Part shown: piece after piece, positions 1-10,626 of the stretch | Layout of the letters: each line of letters begins with the position of its first letter | Position numbering within the stretch: the stretch's first letter is position 1 | NCBI GenBank assembly: GCA_023055425.1 | Contig: JALGPY010000007.1 | Coordinates: 21,958,001-22,022,000, forward strand | Direction of reading: 5' to 3' | From: Linanthus parryae | Lineage: Eukaryota > Streptophyta > Magnoliopsida > Ericales > Polemoniaceae | Length of the DNA: 64,000 nt | The notes under the pieces: generated by a model | What the model saw: only the letters and a program-made list of their open reading frames with translations | Databases searched by the model: none | Told to the model about the DNA's origin: nothing | Made by a program: the position numbers and the translations under genes

Positions 1-313
1 TGTACTCGCACACCGGGGTCGACTGCCCTCCTCTACTAAAATTCATGTCTGAAGAATCCCCAACTCACATGCACGAGTCCCTGTGAAGGTCATGTGTGCC
101 ATAGCACACCGGAGTAGATTCTACCATAGCCTGCTCATGTATGTCACTAGGAAACATCATTAGTCCATCTCTCTCATCTCTCCAAATAACATAATAAAAT
201 AACTGAATTTAAAAACACACTCCCTAACTTAAGCAAGAAATACGTTGGGTTGCCTCCCAACAAGCGTCGTGTAATTTAAGGTCGACGACCCGACCCAGTT
301 ACCTCAAAATATG

Positions 314-1444
314 TTAAGAAGGCTTTTCTCTCCACTTTTTCTTCTTCCACCATCGTCTCTCTTTTTGTCTCTTCTCAAGTGAGCATGCAGGAGACACATA
401 TGGCAAGAAGAAGTTGTAGAAGACGGCATTTGCAAATTTCTTCTTCTTGTGCTTCCACTCCTTGATCACCGGTCTTCTCGAGAATTCATTCACTACATCA
501 TGACCCATTGTACCTTTCTTCTTCTTCTTCTTCTTCTTCTTCTTCTTCTTCTTCTTCTTCTTCTTCTTCTTCTTCTTCTTCTTCTTCTTCTTCTTCTTCT
601 TCTTCTTCTTCTTCTTCTTCTTCTTCTTCTTCTTCTTCTTCTTCTTCTTCTTCCAATTCTTCAAAATCAATATCGTCGAGGATCGGTTATGTGGAAATAG
701 CATCTCAGTCGGAACAGTAATGGCAAGGAGTGCCGTCTTGACTGCTTCCTTCCCTTGCTCTTGTATTGGAATCACAGGTGACAAATCATGTATTGCATAA
801 AACTGGGGTCTTTGGTCTTCCTCATGTGATTCACCCCATTTTATGATCTCCAAGAGATATGGATTAGACTCAGGAATTTCTTGATATATGTCCATGTGAA
901 CATCTCCACACAGTAATTCCTTAGCTTCACTAATTTCTTCCTCAAAGAAAATATCTTCAGTGGGCCATAAGCTTGCAATGTCCACACTCTCCCATTCATG
1001 CCATGGATCCAGAATTGTGCGAGGCACAAGTTGTATAGGCTTCACAATATCATCCCAATCAGAGTCCGAATCTGAGTCTGAAGCGACCAGAGGATCTATT
1101 ACTTCATGATGGACAGTATTATAAACATAGATCTCTGGGAGTTCTTCATCTTCCTCTTCGCACTCCTCAACTAAGTTAGGAATAATGTTGATTGGACCAT
1201 TGTCATTGTCTGCATATGCACGAGAAAGTTCTGAGAGTTGTTGTCCATGACGCATGACAGTTTCCTCAATCCTATCCAGCCCTTCCTCCATTCTGTCCCT
1301 TTTTACTAGCATGAGCTTCAATATTTCTTTCATGTGCTCATCTTCTTGATTGCAAGGAGGAGGAGTGTAAAAATCTCCATAGGAGTAGTACGGTGAATAG
1401 CCTGAATATTGCCGATGATAATTTTGCCCCCACATGATCACCAA
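314..1444 (-). CDS. Gag-like retrotransposon ORF with a long poly-lysine insert
   Basis: A 376-codon ORF starting 110 bases downstream of the primer-binding site. The N-terminus is rich in Tyr, Gly and Pro. A helical segment follows (about residues 37-75) resembling the C-terminal part of plant gag proteins, then a strongly acidic stretch with Glu and Asp-Ser runs (about 93-130). From about residue 265 the frame crosses a CTT/AAG microsatellite encoding more than 40 consecutive lysines, and a basic tail follows. I see no zinc knuckle. The position argues for a gag or gag-derived product; the sequence alone does not prove it. The lysine tract is very likely a repeat expansion within a decaying element. 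Confidence 0.5.
   Translation of the reverse strand: MVIMWGQNYHRQYSGYSPYYSYGDFYTPPPCNQEDEHMKEILKLMLVKRDRMEEGLDRIEETVMRHGQQLSELSRAYADNDNGPINIIPNLVEECEEEDEELPEIYVYNTVHHEVIDPLVASDSDSDSDWDDIVKPIQLVPRTILDPWHEWESVDIASLWPTEDIFFEEEISEAKELLCGDVHMDIYQEIPESNPYLLEIIKWGESHEEDQRPQFYAIHDLSPVIPIQEQGKEAVKTALLAITVPTEMLFPHNRSSTILILKNWKKKKKKKKKKKKKKKKKKKKKKKKKKKKKKKKKKKKKKKKKKKKKKGTMGHDVVNEFSRRPVIKEWKHKKKKFANAVFYNFFLPYVSPACSLEKRQKERRWWKKKKWREKPS
515..653. repeat. (TTC/GAA)n trinucleotide microsatellite, about 46 units
   Basis: An essentially perfect run of TTC units about 139 bp long. On the minus strand it is read as AAG and lengthens the gag-like ORF with lysines. Plus-strand ORFs of poly-Leu and poly-Ser across it are artefacts. 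Confidence 0.95.
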
Positions 1445-1553
1445 GTTATCTGTAAAATAATTTTCTATGGAGCCGGTGAGATTAACAAATAAATAAATAA
1501 AGAAAGAAAGATAAAATCCCTAAAGTTAATAATCCTAATCAATTCAACCGAAG

Positions 1554-1571
1554 TCCCCGGCAACGCCGCCA
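1554..1571 (-). other. Primer-binding site for tRNA-Asp
   Basis: The plus strand reads TCCCCGGCAACGCCGCCA, which equals the last 18 bases of plant tRNA-Asp including CCA with one mismatch (C for G at position 13). The minus strand therefore carries the complementary primer site, directly inside the LTR. This sets the element orientation. Confidence 0.8.
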
Positions 1572-1577
1572 AAAACT

Positions 1578-3371
1578 TGACACGATCCAACCGCAAGTGT
1601 ACGGCTGCCGGGTGTAGTAATATGCGGTAATCCGGGTTTGTCGAACCCAAGGGACTTGTCGTGAATCAATTAGTATTCTTAACTTTATGTGGGCAAGTAG
1701 TAGAGATTGTTTGACTAATCTAAGAAAGTAAATAACAAGCTAATTATTAAAATTTAGACTAATACGAGGGATAAGTATCAGGATATCTTTTCGGGTTCAC
1801 TAGGTATTTCACACTACGATGGATTTATGTTCTACTAACACGATGAATTTTTGTTCTAGTTAAACGAGCATAATTATATTGAAGATGTCTTAACCAATAA
1901 CTATACTTAAACTCTCACAGCTGATTCCTCTAGTCTACTCAAGTTTAAGCACGCATTACGATATTTATTCTACTCTTTGTTCTTAGCTAACTAGCAAGAT
2001 TCCTCAACCCTAGATACGGCTAGTGTGTATTTCAATTTTCCGGGCAACAAACGTAGATTCCTCTATCGTTTATAACCTAGAATAATTCTATTAATACGTC
2101 TACGAATAGAAAAGATAGATGAAAAGCGAAAAATACACATAACTAGACAAAACTTCATCAATTAAGCATGATTGCATGAAAGAAAATCCATAAATCACAA
2201 TACGTAGTGATCAAACCCTAGTTTCCTACGAGATATCCCGATAAGAGGGTTTAGCTACTCCAAAACATGATCACAATACAAAGTTTCATGATCAAAATAG
2301 CAAAACTAGAGAAGAAATAGAGTTTGAGAAGCCAAACGAATGATCCAAAAGCTCCAAGCAAGCTCCCCTAGCTCCAAGCACGTTCCCCAACCTTAGAATA
2401 CCGATATAACCAGCCCTAACTCTCTCTAATACGTTCCCAAAGAGTTTAGAATAAGTTACAAGTAATTACAAAATAACCCCAAATTGTTTCCAAAAAACTG
2501 CTGCCTACGAACAAGTCCTGTGACTTGTGTCAACAAGTCCTGTGACTTGTTCCCAACACGTAGAAAATTCTGCTGCATCTAACAAGTCCTGTGACTTACT
2601 GTCAAAAAGTCGTGTGACTTGTTGGCAGACTTCCAGCAACCTGCTCTTGTCCAACAAGTCCTGTGACTTGTTTCAACAAGTCGTGTGACTTGTTTCCTTA
2701 GCCAAAATCTTCATCTTTTCTTCTCCAACTTTCTCCGTGCCATAACTTTGTCGTCCGACTTCCGTTTTAGCTCCGTGACCCGCCGTTAGAAAGCTCTTCG
2801 AGTCTACTTTCAATTGCCAACGGTCTCACCTCCATCTTCAAAGTAGAATGCATAATATCCTCAAAACATCCTTAATTTGCTCTAGAACATCCTTGAAAGG
2901 CAACTAAGCTTTTTGAAAAGCAAATAAGAACCCGAATTTTGATCCCGAACTCCGATGACTGAGATTTTTGCACCTTTGGATTCCTTTTGCGACGTAGAAT
3001 TCACCCATGTGGAGAAATCTCCGTTTCCGGACTGTTTTCTCATTTTTCTCAATTATTGCCCAAATTTGGCGAAAACATCCAAAACGCCTTTTTCTTCTAT
3101 TCCGAAGCTCGTTTCTTCTCTCCACTTGGTTCCCGCATGCGTAATTCATGTCAAACAACAACACGAACACTACCGCGAAGATCAAATGTGATAAATTATC
3201 AAAATCATACTCAAAACCATTAAGAAACGCCCGGATTGTACTTTAAAGCTCAAAAACATCCAAATGTGCATTTTCTTCTTATTTTGTCTCAAATCTCGGC
3301 ACTTTGCACCGAAACGAACACAAATGACAATATAAAGTGTATATAAGATAACTATTATTAAGGAGTTATCA
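1578..3371 (-). repeat. Long terminal repeat (5' LTR) of the Athila-like element
   Basis: The segment begins TGACACGATCC and ends GGAGTTATCA on the plus strand, giving TG...CA ends in either orientation, and is 1794 bp long. It lies six bases from the primer-binding site, which fixes the inner edge. It contains no convincing gene; the small ORFs around 2904-3376 overlap each other on both strands and look like chance. A cluster of palindromic motifs lies in its middle (2511-2693). Confidence 0.75.
2511..2693. repeat. Cluster of six palindromic motifs (ACAAGTC-N4-GACTTGT) in the LTR
   Basis: Six copies occur at 2511-2528, 2533-2550, 2582-2598, 2605-2622, 2654-2671 and 2676-2693. The consensus is ACAAGTCCTGTGACTTGT, with seven-base arms that pair perfectly and a four-base loop (CTGT or GTGT class). 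Copies 3 and 4 have a damaged arm. They occur in three close pairs. Function is unknown: protein-binding sites in the LTR promoter or a structured RNA are possible. Confidence 0.85.
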
Positions 3372-3373
3372 CC

Positions 3374-3775
3374 CATCCCAAACCCGATTCACCAACTTTT
3401 GGACCTGGAGACGCACCCTACCGCTTGAAGTTATTGGAAGGACAGGAGGGCGTTACTAACTATTGCGCGCGTGTTACAAATCGATGCTTGCAATGGAGTT
3501 TCACCCGCCACGGGGGCCCACTTTATCGGAACCCATTGATAGTATGCGATGTCATTATTGAAGGACTACCAAACACCCACCCATGGGATGAATTGAAGAG
3601 GGACTTTACCGACCTGAAAATCAACAATCAATGGGGACTATGGGTGCCCAACAAGGCTATGTACATGCGCAACGGCAAGTACCTGGTTAAACTGAAGTAC
3701 ATACGATGGAGGCTCGAGGTGTTGGAGGCGCATTTCCCTCATAACTATCAACATATGGCGGAACTTGATGAGTAG
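3374..3775 (+). pseudogene. Unrecognised protein domain, copy 1
   Basis: An open frame runs from the edge of the Athila-like LTR to a TAG at 3773, so the gene was probably cut by the LTR insertion. The core (codons from about 3440) reads NYCARVTNRCLQW, then C-x2-II-x-GLP, PW, DF and a final W-x4-PN. The same spaced pattern recurs in the next ORF, so the two are paralogous copies of one domain. I do not recognise the family. The Cys/Trp spacing and the GLP-x4-PW pattern faintly recall retrotransposon capsid folds, but that is speculation. After the stop the frame continues with an acidic Glu-rich stretch. Confidence 0.45.
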
Positions 3776-3854
3776 GAGGAACCAGAGGAAGACCTAGTAG
3801 AAGAAGATGCATGTCAAAGAAGCACCCGTTCCAGTCCCATCTGCACACATATGA

Positions 3855-4218
3855 TTTAGACCGCCCATCCCTACCCCTGACAACCTCACAGGAGCATATC
3901 ATCCATTCAGCATAGTTTACCACCCGGGCATGGAAACCCTAAAGGAATATTGTGCTTATATCGAAAACATATGCATCACTTGGGGCATAAGAGGCCATGA
4001 CACCTTCGGCCACCCGTTGAGTATATGCCACTACATACTCAATGGAATACCAATGGTGTTACCTTGGAAGGAGCCGACGGACGAGTTCAACGATCTAGTC
4101 ATCTACAATGCATGGAGAGAGGAAGTGCCTAACATCTCGAAGTACAATGATCACGTGCATGGATTATTTTGGATTATGTGGTATTTTATTTTGACGATAA
4201 ATGCATGCTTATTTCTTG

Positions 4219-4258
<40 letters not shown>

Positions 4259-4379
4259 ACTTGCATTGGGAAATTACTTTAAGCTTCGGGGACGAGTACA
4301 AATTCTGATTTTTCAGTACTACTCCAACGACGCGTATAGCTACGGGCAAGCCTCCGCATTTTTATCATACTTGGGATGA
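3855..4379 (+). pseudogene. Unrecognised protein domain, copy 2
   Basis: The open frame from 3855 encodes a Pro-rich lead, then EYCAYIENICITW, a C-H-Y-I-LNGIP segment, PW, DEFNDL and a final W-x4-PN. This aligns with copy 1 throughout its core. Homology stops near 4145. The remainder of the ORF crosses an AT/GT microsatellite and part of an inverted NB-ARC relic, so it is not genuine coding sequence. Function unknown; not intact. Confidence 0.42.
4219..4258. repeat. (AT)n(GT)n compound microsatellite
   Basis: About eight AT units (4219-4234) followed by about twelve GT units (4235-4258), uninterrupted. Confidence 0.95.
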
Positions 4380-4510
4380 TGTCTGATGCTTATTGGATGA
4401 CTCAATTGAATCTCCAACATGCTTCTTGAACAGCGACCAAGCTTCCTGAGGATTCAATTCTTCTACTCGTATTTTTTTACACGTAACATCGAATCCCCGA
4501 CATTCCAATG
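4298..4510 (-). pseudogene. NB-ARC (NBS-LRR resistance gene) relic, copy A
   Basis: Minus-strand translation gives VEELNPQEAWSLFKKHV, then two stop codons, then KCGGLPVAI and VVLKNQNLY. This is the part of an NB-ARC domain spanning the segment before EAW and the GLPLA-type motif. It aligns with copy B and is interrupted by stops, so it is dead. It resembles the coiled-coil NBS-LRR class. Confidence 0.65.
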
Positions 4511-4940
4511 TCGAGATGTTATCAAGAGCTTGCAGTATCTATCGGGAATCCCGCCTAACCTGCCTAAGGGGAAGGCCGACTCTGTATTGCAAAGATCCTG
4601 TGTGGGAACATGTTGTGCATTGTATGTGCAATGTATGTGCTAACTTCGTGTTGACTCGCACACTTCATGTTTTTATTTTATTTATATGATTTTATTTGTT
4701 CATATTTAATGAAATATCAAATTTTATTCCAAATCGTCAAAGTCAATGATTCATGACGGATCCTCAAAACATACGTGATGTATGTTTGAAGTATCTCAAA
4801 AATAATATATAAAATGCTAAAATTATTCCAAAATTTGTATGTAAAATGCTAAACTATCCGTATTATTTTTAAAAATTGGGGCCATCTAATTTTAGTGGCC
4901 CTAAACAGTTACCTTAACCGCTAATGGTAGAGACGACACT
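4298..4940. repeat. Segmental duplication, copy A
   Basis: This block is repeated at 5237-5890 with visible substitutions and small indels. Both copies begin in an NB-ARC relic (ACAAAT...TCTGATTT) and share an AT-rich stretch. Both end at the same AGACGACACT motif followed by unrelated sequence. The offset is about 940-950 bp. Confidence 0.8.
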
Positions 4941-5052
4941 GCGTCGAGCAGCAAACAACGAGATTTAAGAAGGCTTATTAATGCGTGCATTCTAATTCAT
5001 GTTACTTGACTTGCGACGGTATCAACAAATCATGCGGCCTGGGAGTGCAACA

Positions 5053-5480
5053 CTAACTCTTCGACTGGAATCTCAAAATCATCAGGAAACAAACAGCATA
5101 GGAGGAGCACTCTTTCGCGTCCTTGTCCGGCAACATTTCGTAACTCATCTTCAACAGCCCAAATAATGCAGGATCAATATCAGCAATTTTATTCATCTCA
5201 GAGTTTTTAAGTTTTCCCGTGCATCTTCCCACCCATACAAATCTTGATTTCTCAATTCTACTCCAACTGCGCGTATAGCTACGGGCAAGCCTCCACATTT
5301 TTCGCATACTTGGGATACTGTCCGACGCTTGTCAGATGACTCAATTGAATCTCTAACATGCTTCTTGAACAGTGACCAAGCTTCCTGATGATTCAATTTT
5401 TCTACTCGATATGTTTGACATGTAACATCGAATCCCCATCATTCTAAACCTTCTGAGGTTGTCGAGATGTTATCAAGAGC
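5053..5480 (-). pseudogene. NB-ARC (NBS-LRR resistance gene) relic, copy B
   Basis: On the minus strand, YRVEKLNHQEAWSLF is followed by CEKCGGLPVAIRAVG (the GLPLA-type motif) and LRNQDLYGWEDA. After a frame change come IDPALFGLLKMSYEMLPD and CYAVCFLMI-like residues of the ARC2 region. In functional proteins this module binds ATP/ADP and switches immune receptors. The P-loop, the MHD motif and the LRRs are absent, and there is a TGA upstream of the EAW motif plus a frameshift. The spacing fits a CNL of the At4g27190-like group, by general resemblance only. Confidence 0.7.
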
Positions 5481-5890
5481 TTGAATCTTTACCAGGAATC
5501 CCGTCTAACTTTCCTAGGGGGAAGGTCGGCTCTGTATAGCAGAGATCTTGTGTGGGAACATGTTGTGCGTTGTATGTGCAATATATGTGCTAACTTCGTG
5601 TTGACTCGCACACTTCATGTTTTTATTTTATTTATACGATTTTATTTGTTCCTGTTTAATGAAATCTCAAATTGTATTTCGAATAGTCAAAGTCAATGAT
5701 TAATGACAGACCCTCAAAATATATGTGATGTATATTTGAAGTATCTCAAAAATAATATATAAATGTTATAATTATTTCAAATTTTTTATATAAAATTCTA
5801 AAGTACCCGTATTATTTTTAAAATGTGAGCCCCCCTAATTTTAGTGGCCCTAAGCGGTTGCCTTAACCACTTAATGGTTGAGACGACACT
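5237..5890. repeat. Segmental duplication, copy B
   Basis: Partner of 4298-4940. Copy B keeps more of the resistance-gene relic because the similarity to NB-ARC continues to its left (5053-5236), beyond the duplicated block. Confidence 0.8.
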
Positions 5891-6855
5891 ACTTATAACT
5901 CCTAAGTTTTGTATGTGTAATTCAAACTAACAACTATTTTTTTTGAGGAAAAAACTAACAACTAATTAAACAAGCATATAAACAAGTGTATATCGAGCGA
6001 AGCTTATTGAATAGTTGTAGCTCGACCGAATGTGAAATAATTATATATTTGTGCATATCGACATGTACGTTTTTCTGTCACTTATAGCACGTAGATATTT
6101 GATATTCTACGTGCTTATGTGAAAAGCATGAGACTTAAAACTAACCCTCAAGTTTAGTGTAATTTGAACGAGCAATCTCACCTTCGAATTCAACCATTTC
6201 TATAAATTGACCTGCCAATTAGAAGAAAAAGGTTGGCACAAACAATTGTGGTTTTGCAAACAACTGTGAATGAGCAATCTTATACTTTATTTCATTTCTT
6301 TCTCGTGTAGTTGAGGTAACAAGAAGGCTTGTGTGAACATTTATGTGATGATGAACATTATACAATTGTGGTTTCGCGTTCATCTAAAAATGCGTTAAGA
6401 TTATTAACTAATCTGCATGTCATTTGTTTCTCGCGACTAGGTTTGACAATTCTGTAGTTTTGTTACTATTTGGAAAAGCTACATATATATTCTGAAGGTT
6501 TGAACAAAAAAATATAAAGTAAGACCTCATTTGGGTAGTGTAAAAGAGAGAGGGATGGGATAATAATTTGTTATACATGTGGTTTCATATCACACAATTA
6601 GTTTAAGGATATGAGACAATTATAACATGTTCCTCCTTATCTCTCTCTACAATTTTTCAGATAAAATTTTATATATAAAGATAGGAGCTTGAGGAATACA
6701 GAATGAGCATTGAATTTCATTATTTTGTCTTTAAAAAATTCTAAAAAATATTCCAATAAACATATTTTATTTAATATCATCTTACACACAAATATTCAAT
6801 AAACATTACACACAAATATGTGTAAAATGGCAGCTCTTATTATGATATAAGGACC
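5891..6855. other. AT-rich intergenic sequence, no gene seen
   Basis: No long ORF, terminal inverted repeat or target duplication is visible between the segmental duplication and the copia insertion. The right part contains short direct repeats around ACACACAAATAT. It is the sequence into which the copia element inserted (target ATATG). Confidence 0.6.
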
Positions 6856-6860
6856 ATATG

Positions 6861-7228
6861 TGAAAACCCAATTAGGGTTTCATTGAAGGAGAGACAAAGC
6901 TCTAAAATAAAAGAACACAAGACATAAATGAAAACGAAAAAAATAGATTCATTGAAGACTGAAACAGGGATAAATACAAGAGTCTCGAACGGTCCAATAT
7001 ATTTTTAACCGTTCGATTATCTAGGCAACGGTTGGAGAAACAAGAGGCCGAGGAGAATTCTAGAAAATGGTTCACAGAACCCTAATGACATAAATTACAT
7101 AAATTTCCTTGCAGAGATTAACTACAAACAGATCCTTCGGGTTTGGTAAAGACAGTGGGCTTCATGAAATGGGCTTCAAGACTTGGACTTCTGTGTTGGG
7201 CTTCACTAATGGACTGATTGGTTTAATA
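6861..7228 (-). repeat. 3' LTR of copia-1
   Basis: The segment begins TGAAAACCCAATTAGGG and ends GGTTTAATA on the plus strand. It matches 14842-15209 over its full 368 bp with scattered substitutions. A purine tract (minus strand AGTTTGAGGGGA) lies just inside it and would serve as the plus-strand primer. Confidence 0.92.
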
Positions 7229-7357
7229 GATCCCCTCAAACTTATGGTGGTGATTGAACCATAAGTTTGGACTTGATATCCAGGAAATGAGCAGTAGAAA
7301 GGCCCTTCGTGAAGATTTCGGCGAGTTGGTCTCCACTTGAAACATAAGAAACTGTCA
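7229..7357 (-). pseudogene. copia-1 RNase H C-terminus and 3' leader, beyond the nested LTR
   Basis: The minus strand encodes TVSYVSSGDQLAEIFTKGLS and a short tail ending in Pro-Pro, the stereotyped end of copia polyproteins. The stop is followed by the purine tract and the 3' LTR. Joining this to the sequence right of 10621, with one TGTCA removed, restores the reading across the insertion point. Confidence 0.8.
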
Positions 7358-10300
7358 TGTAATACCTCGTATTTAAGTTAGGGGTTATTTGGTCATTTCG
7401 AAAAGAAAATAATATTTGAAAATTTTAAGAAAGTTATATTTCAAACTTGTTCTTGACTTATTATTGGTTTCAAAGTATAAGGGTGTCATTTGACATTTAT
7501 GATTTTATAAAAGTTCATTTTTGAGTATTTTGTAGTTTTGGTTACTTGAGTAATACTATCTAAAATTTATTTGGTATACTTGGGACATTTATGTAGTTTT
7601 GTAAATGTAGAATTTGATACTTATACACATAGTAACTTGTTTGAAATGTTCTAATTTATAAAATTAACTTGTATGTGATAGTTAGTAATTGAAAATTACA
7701 TTTTACCCCCTTTACTATTGGTTTTATTATTTCAACTCCATCCATCAATTCATGTAAAGGATATTTTTACCCCAAGTGCTCTTACCATCCTTTTGGTCAA
7801 CATCAATAAAATAATGTCCTCATGACTACTCTTATACATACACACACACACATACACACTCCCACACTAACTCTCACACCATATGCATCATCATCATCTT
7901 CTCCTCCACTCAATTTCTACATTGAAGAACACTCAAAAGCTCCATTCTCTCTCCAAAAAACTCCATTCCCGGATTGGAGTGTTGACCTCACAAAAACACC
8001 TCCAAAACATCATTTTTCACCTTCAAATTCATGAAAAACTCAAGTCCAAAGTCATACTATGCATGGGGGGAGCTATTTTCTTCATCTTCTTCATGATTTT
8101 AAGCTCGTGAAGGTCTTGTAAGCATCTCTTTTCTATTTTCATTTGTGTGATGTTAGTTTCATCATCATCTTCTTCATCATCACATTCCTCTTACATCAAA
8201 ATTCCCTCCATTGAAGGGGTTTTCAAGCTCTCATGGACTTCAAGCTTCTCCAAGCACAATTATTTTCCCAATTGTCTCTCTTAAGGCTCATTTTTAAGAT
8301 TTCATTCCTCTTTAAATTTGTGCATTTTGATGTTACTTTCATCATAATGATAGAAAACTTCTTGATCTTTGCTTGCATGTGTGTCTAGAACATGAATTGG
8401 AGACTTTAAACTTATTTTTTTTCAAATTGTTCACATGATTCCCCAAATTTCTTGTTTGATCTCTTTTTGTATGTCTAACTTGTTGTATTTGAGTATAAAA
8501 ATATATTTCTCAAGTTTCATGTATGATGGAAGTGGATTGATCATGTTTTGAGTGTTCTTGGTTAAAATTGCATGTCTTTACAATCTGACCATTTTGAGAA
8601 AAACGTATATTATCTCTAAATTTTGTCTCCTTAGAATTTTTAACTCTTTCATATTCTGAAACTAGACTCAGAGAGGGTCATTTTGAAAGAAAATTCAACT
8701 CCATAGCCTTTTTGGTTAGGGAGATGTGCTTATTCTAAGTTGCAAGTTTTCTGAAACTCTGTTTTTGGACAAGTTTTACCATTTTTGTTAAAAATCTCAT
8801 TTTCAGAAATCTATGGCACTAAATCTTTCTTGTGATGAAACTAGACACATAAGGGATTCATTCTGGAGAAAATGGGCATTTTTCCTATTCTTAAAGTAGT
8901 ACTAATTGTTCTTCAAAGTTTAAACTTTCTTCCAAACATGTCTCTGCATAGCAATGTTTGTTATTTTTGTAACTTGAGTTTTATAATATCTATGCATGAT
9001 TTTCTTGATGTTTCTGAAACTAGACACATATATGTTCATCATAAATTAATTTCAAAATTTTAGGAGATGATTTGATATGGTAAATATGGCTCCAAAGTCA
9101 GAGCTACAATTCTGTCCAGAATTGTAGTTTCATTTTTTTTTAGAAAACTTGAATTTTTGAACTTCTAGGTGTTTTGTTGGACTTGTTTTGATAATTAAAC
9201 ATCATTATATGTTCATTAGTGAAATTTAGGACTATGTGACATGTAGGTTTTCATTATTATTATGCATGTGTAAATTGGTTATAACGAGTACGTCATACGT
9301 GTGATTGTAGACATCGACCCCGTGGGAGAGAGCGGTTGTCGTCGGAGTGCTAGGCTTAGTTTCTTGATTTTGATTGTTCTTCATCTCAATGGTAAGTACA
9401 TATGTACGGCCTTTTCATATCAAAATGTGTGTATGTTTTTGATGTTTCAAATGAATGCTTGTTATATGAAAAAGTATGAGAATGCATGTTTTCCACTCGA
9501 AAGTTGTTAAACTATTTTATTCATCTCCTTTGAGAACTCTCGGAAATTACTTGTGAAATGTTGATATTCTGATTCTGGTTATGTGAAAGATAAGAGATAA
9601 AATACCTCTAATAGACTTAGGACGATGTACAGAGTACTGTTATTAATGGGAGGCGTCAAGCGATCCTCCATTTTCTTATGGCTAAGACCATTGAAGCAAT
9701 GCTTCTTATTATTGGATAGAACGTTAATGTTCACAAATCCGCCCCTGATGAGCCAAAATGTATCAAGATATTGAGGCCAAGGGGTTTATAGAGCTATAGA
9801 GTGCTACTTATACTTGTAAGGGTCACTACGGTATAGGGGTGTCGACACTTAAGGCCTTTTAGCTAATGTTGTGAGCGGGGTTGACGAATGGGCTCCCTTA
9901 ACGCTCGGGTGAAATAGGGTTTGATAGACCCTAGAAGGAACCCTTAGTGGTTATTTCATGATCCCTCTGTTTACATCGATCCTGCTGGTGGCTCTTGACA
10001 CGCCTCAGCTAAATTAAACTGTTGATTGAAGTCGAAATTAAAAATTGACTACTTTATTAATGTTGTTTGTGGCTCTGGATTGCCCTAATCAATTGAAATG
10101 ATTTGATATGATTTGGCTACTCATGAACTAAGTTATCCTCTGAAATGGACTTGTTTACTCTGGTTATGTTACGAACTACTCGTGGTTTCTCAATGTTATT
10201 AAATTGTGAGGTTTTTGTTACTCGTTTACTTCCAGTTGTTCCAAATTCTCCAACATGATAGCTTTACTATTTAAATATTCTAATTTGTTTCAACTCATGC

Positions 10301-10621
10301 TTCCGTCCCACTCGTTGCTTTACATGTCGTAGTATGTATTTACTCAGTTTTTACTGATTATTTCTTCAAAACTGCGTCGGCATTTGCCATTTTAAAACCG
10401 CAGGTCGTCAATCAAGTTTGGGGAATCGGAACGCGGATCGAGATGAAGAAGTTTAGCTTAAATCAGATCACTTAGTAGATCACACACGATTTGTTTTAGA
10501 TTGTACTTAATATCGAAATTTTGTTATGTACTTTAACCGAAATGTAAATTTAATAGTTAATAATCTACTTTTGGTTATCGATTGTCGCGTTAACCCTGAA
10601 CCGAGATCCCGGGTCGTTTCA
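7358..10621 (+). mobile_element. Solo LTR, 3264 bp, nested in copia-1
   Basis: The segment starts TGTAATACCTCG and ends GGGTCGTTTCA, and is flanked on both sides by TGTCA (7353-7357 and 10622-10626). It has no primer site, protein domain or second LTR, so it is best read as a single LTR left after recombination between the two LTRs of a larger element. The TGTAATAC start, the length above 3 kb and the ending resemble Tekay/Del-type chromovirus LTRs, from general knowledge and not from alignment. The insertion interrupts the RNase H reading frame of copia-1, so it is younger than that element. Confidence 0.85.
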
Positions 10622-10626
10622 TGTCA

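Larger units (their letters stand above)
1..3371 (-). mobile_element. Athila-like Ty3/gypsy retrotransposon, truncated by the window edge
   Basis: Read on the minus strand, the order is a long LTR, a primer-binding site matching tRNA-Asp, a short AT-rich leader and a gag-like ORF; the element then leaves the window at its left edge. A 1.8-kb LTR with a tRNA-Asp primer is the usual arrangement of the Athila branch of plant Ty3/gypsy elements. A short block at 244-261 can fold on itself (arms GTTGGG and CCCAAC, loop TTGCCT). No protease, reverse transcriptase or integrase is visible, so the branch assignment is inference, and a non-autonomous derivative is equally possible. Only one LTR is inside the window, so the target duplication cannot be checked; the bases outside the LTR are CCCAT (3372-3376). 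Confidence 0.7.

Noticed and set aside
449..720. Poly-Leu and poly-Ser ORFs on the plus strand
   Set aside because: They only read through the CTT microsatellite and have no other support.
2904..3376. Several ORFs of 60-95 codons on both strands inside the Athila-like LTR
   Set aside because: Mutually overlapping, no recognisable motifs, and located in an LTR.
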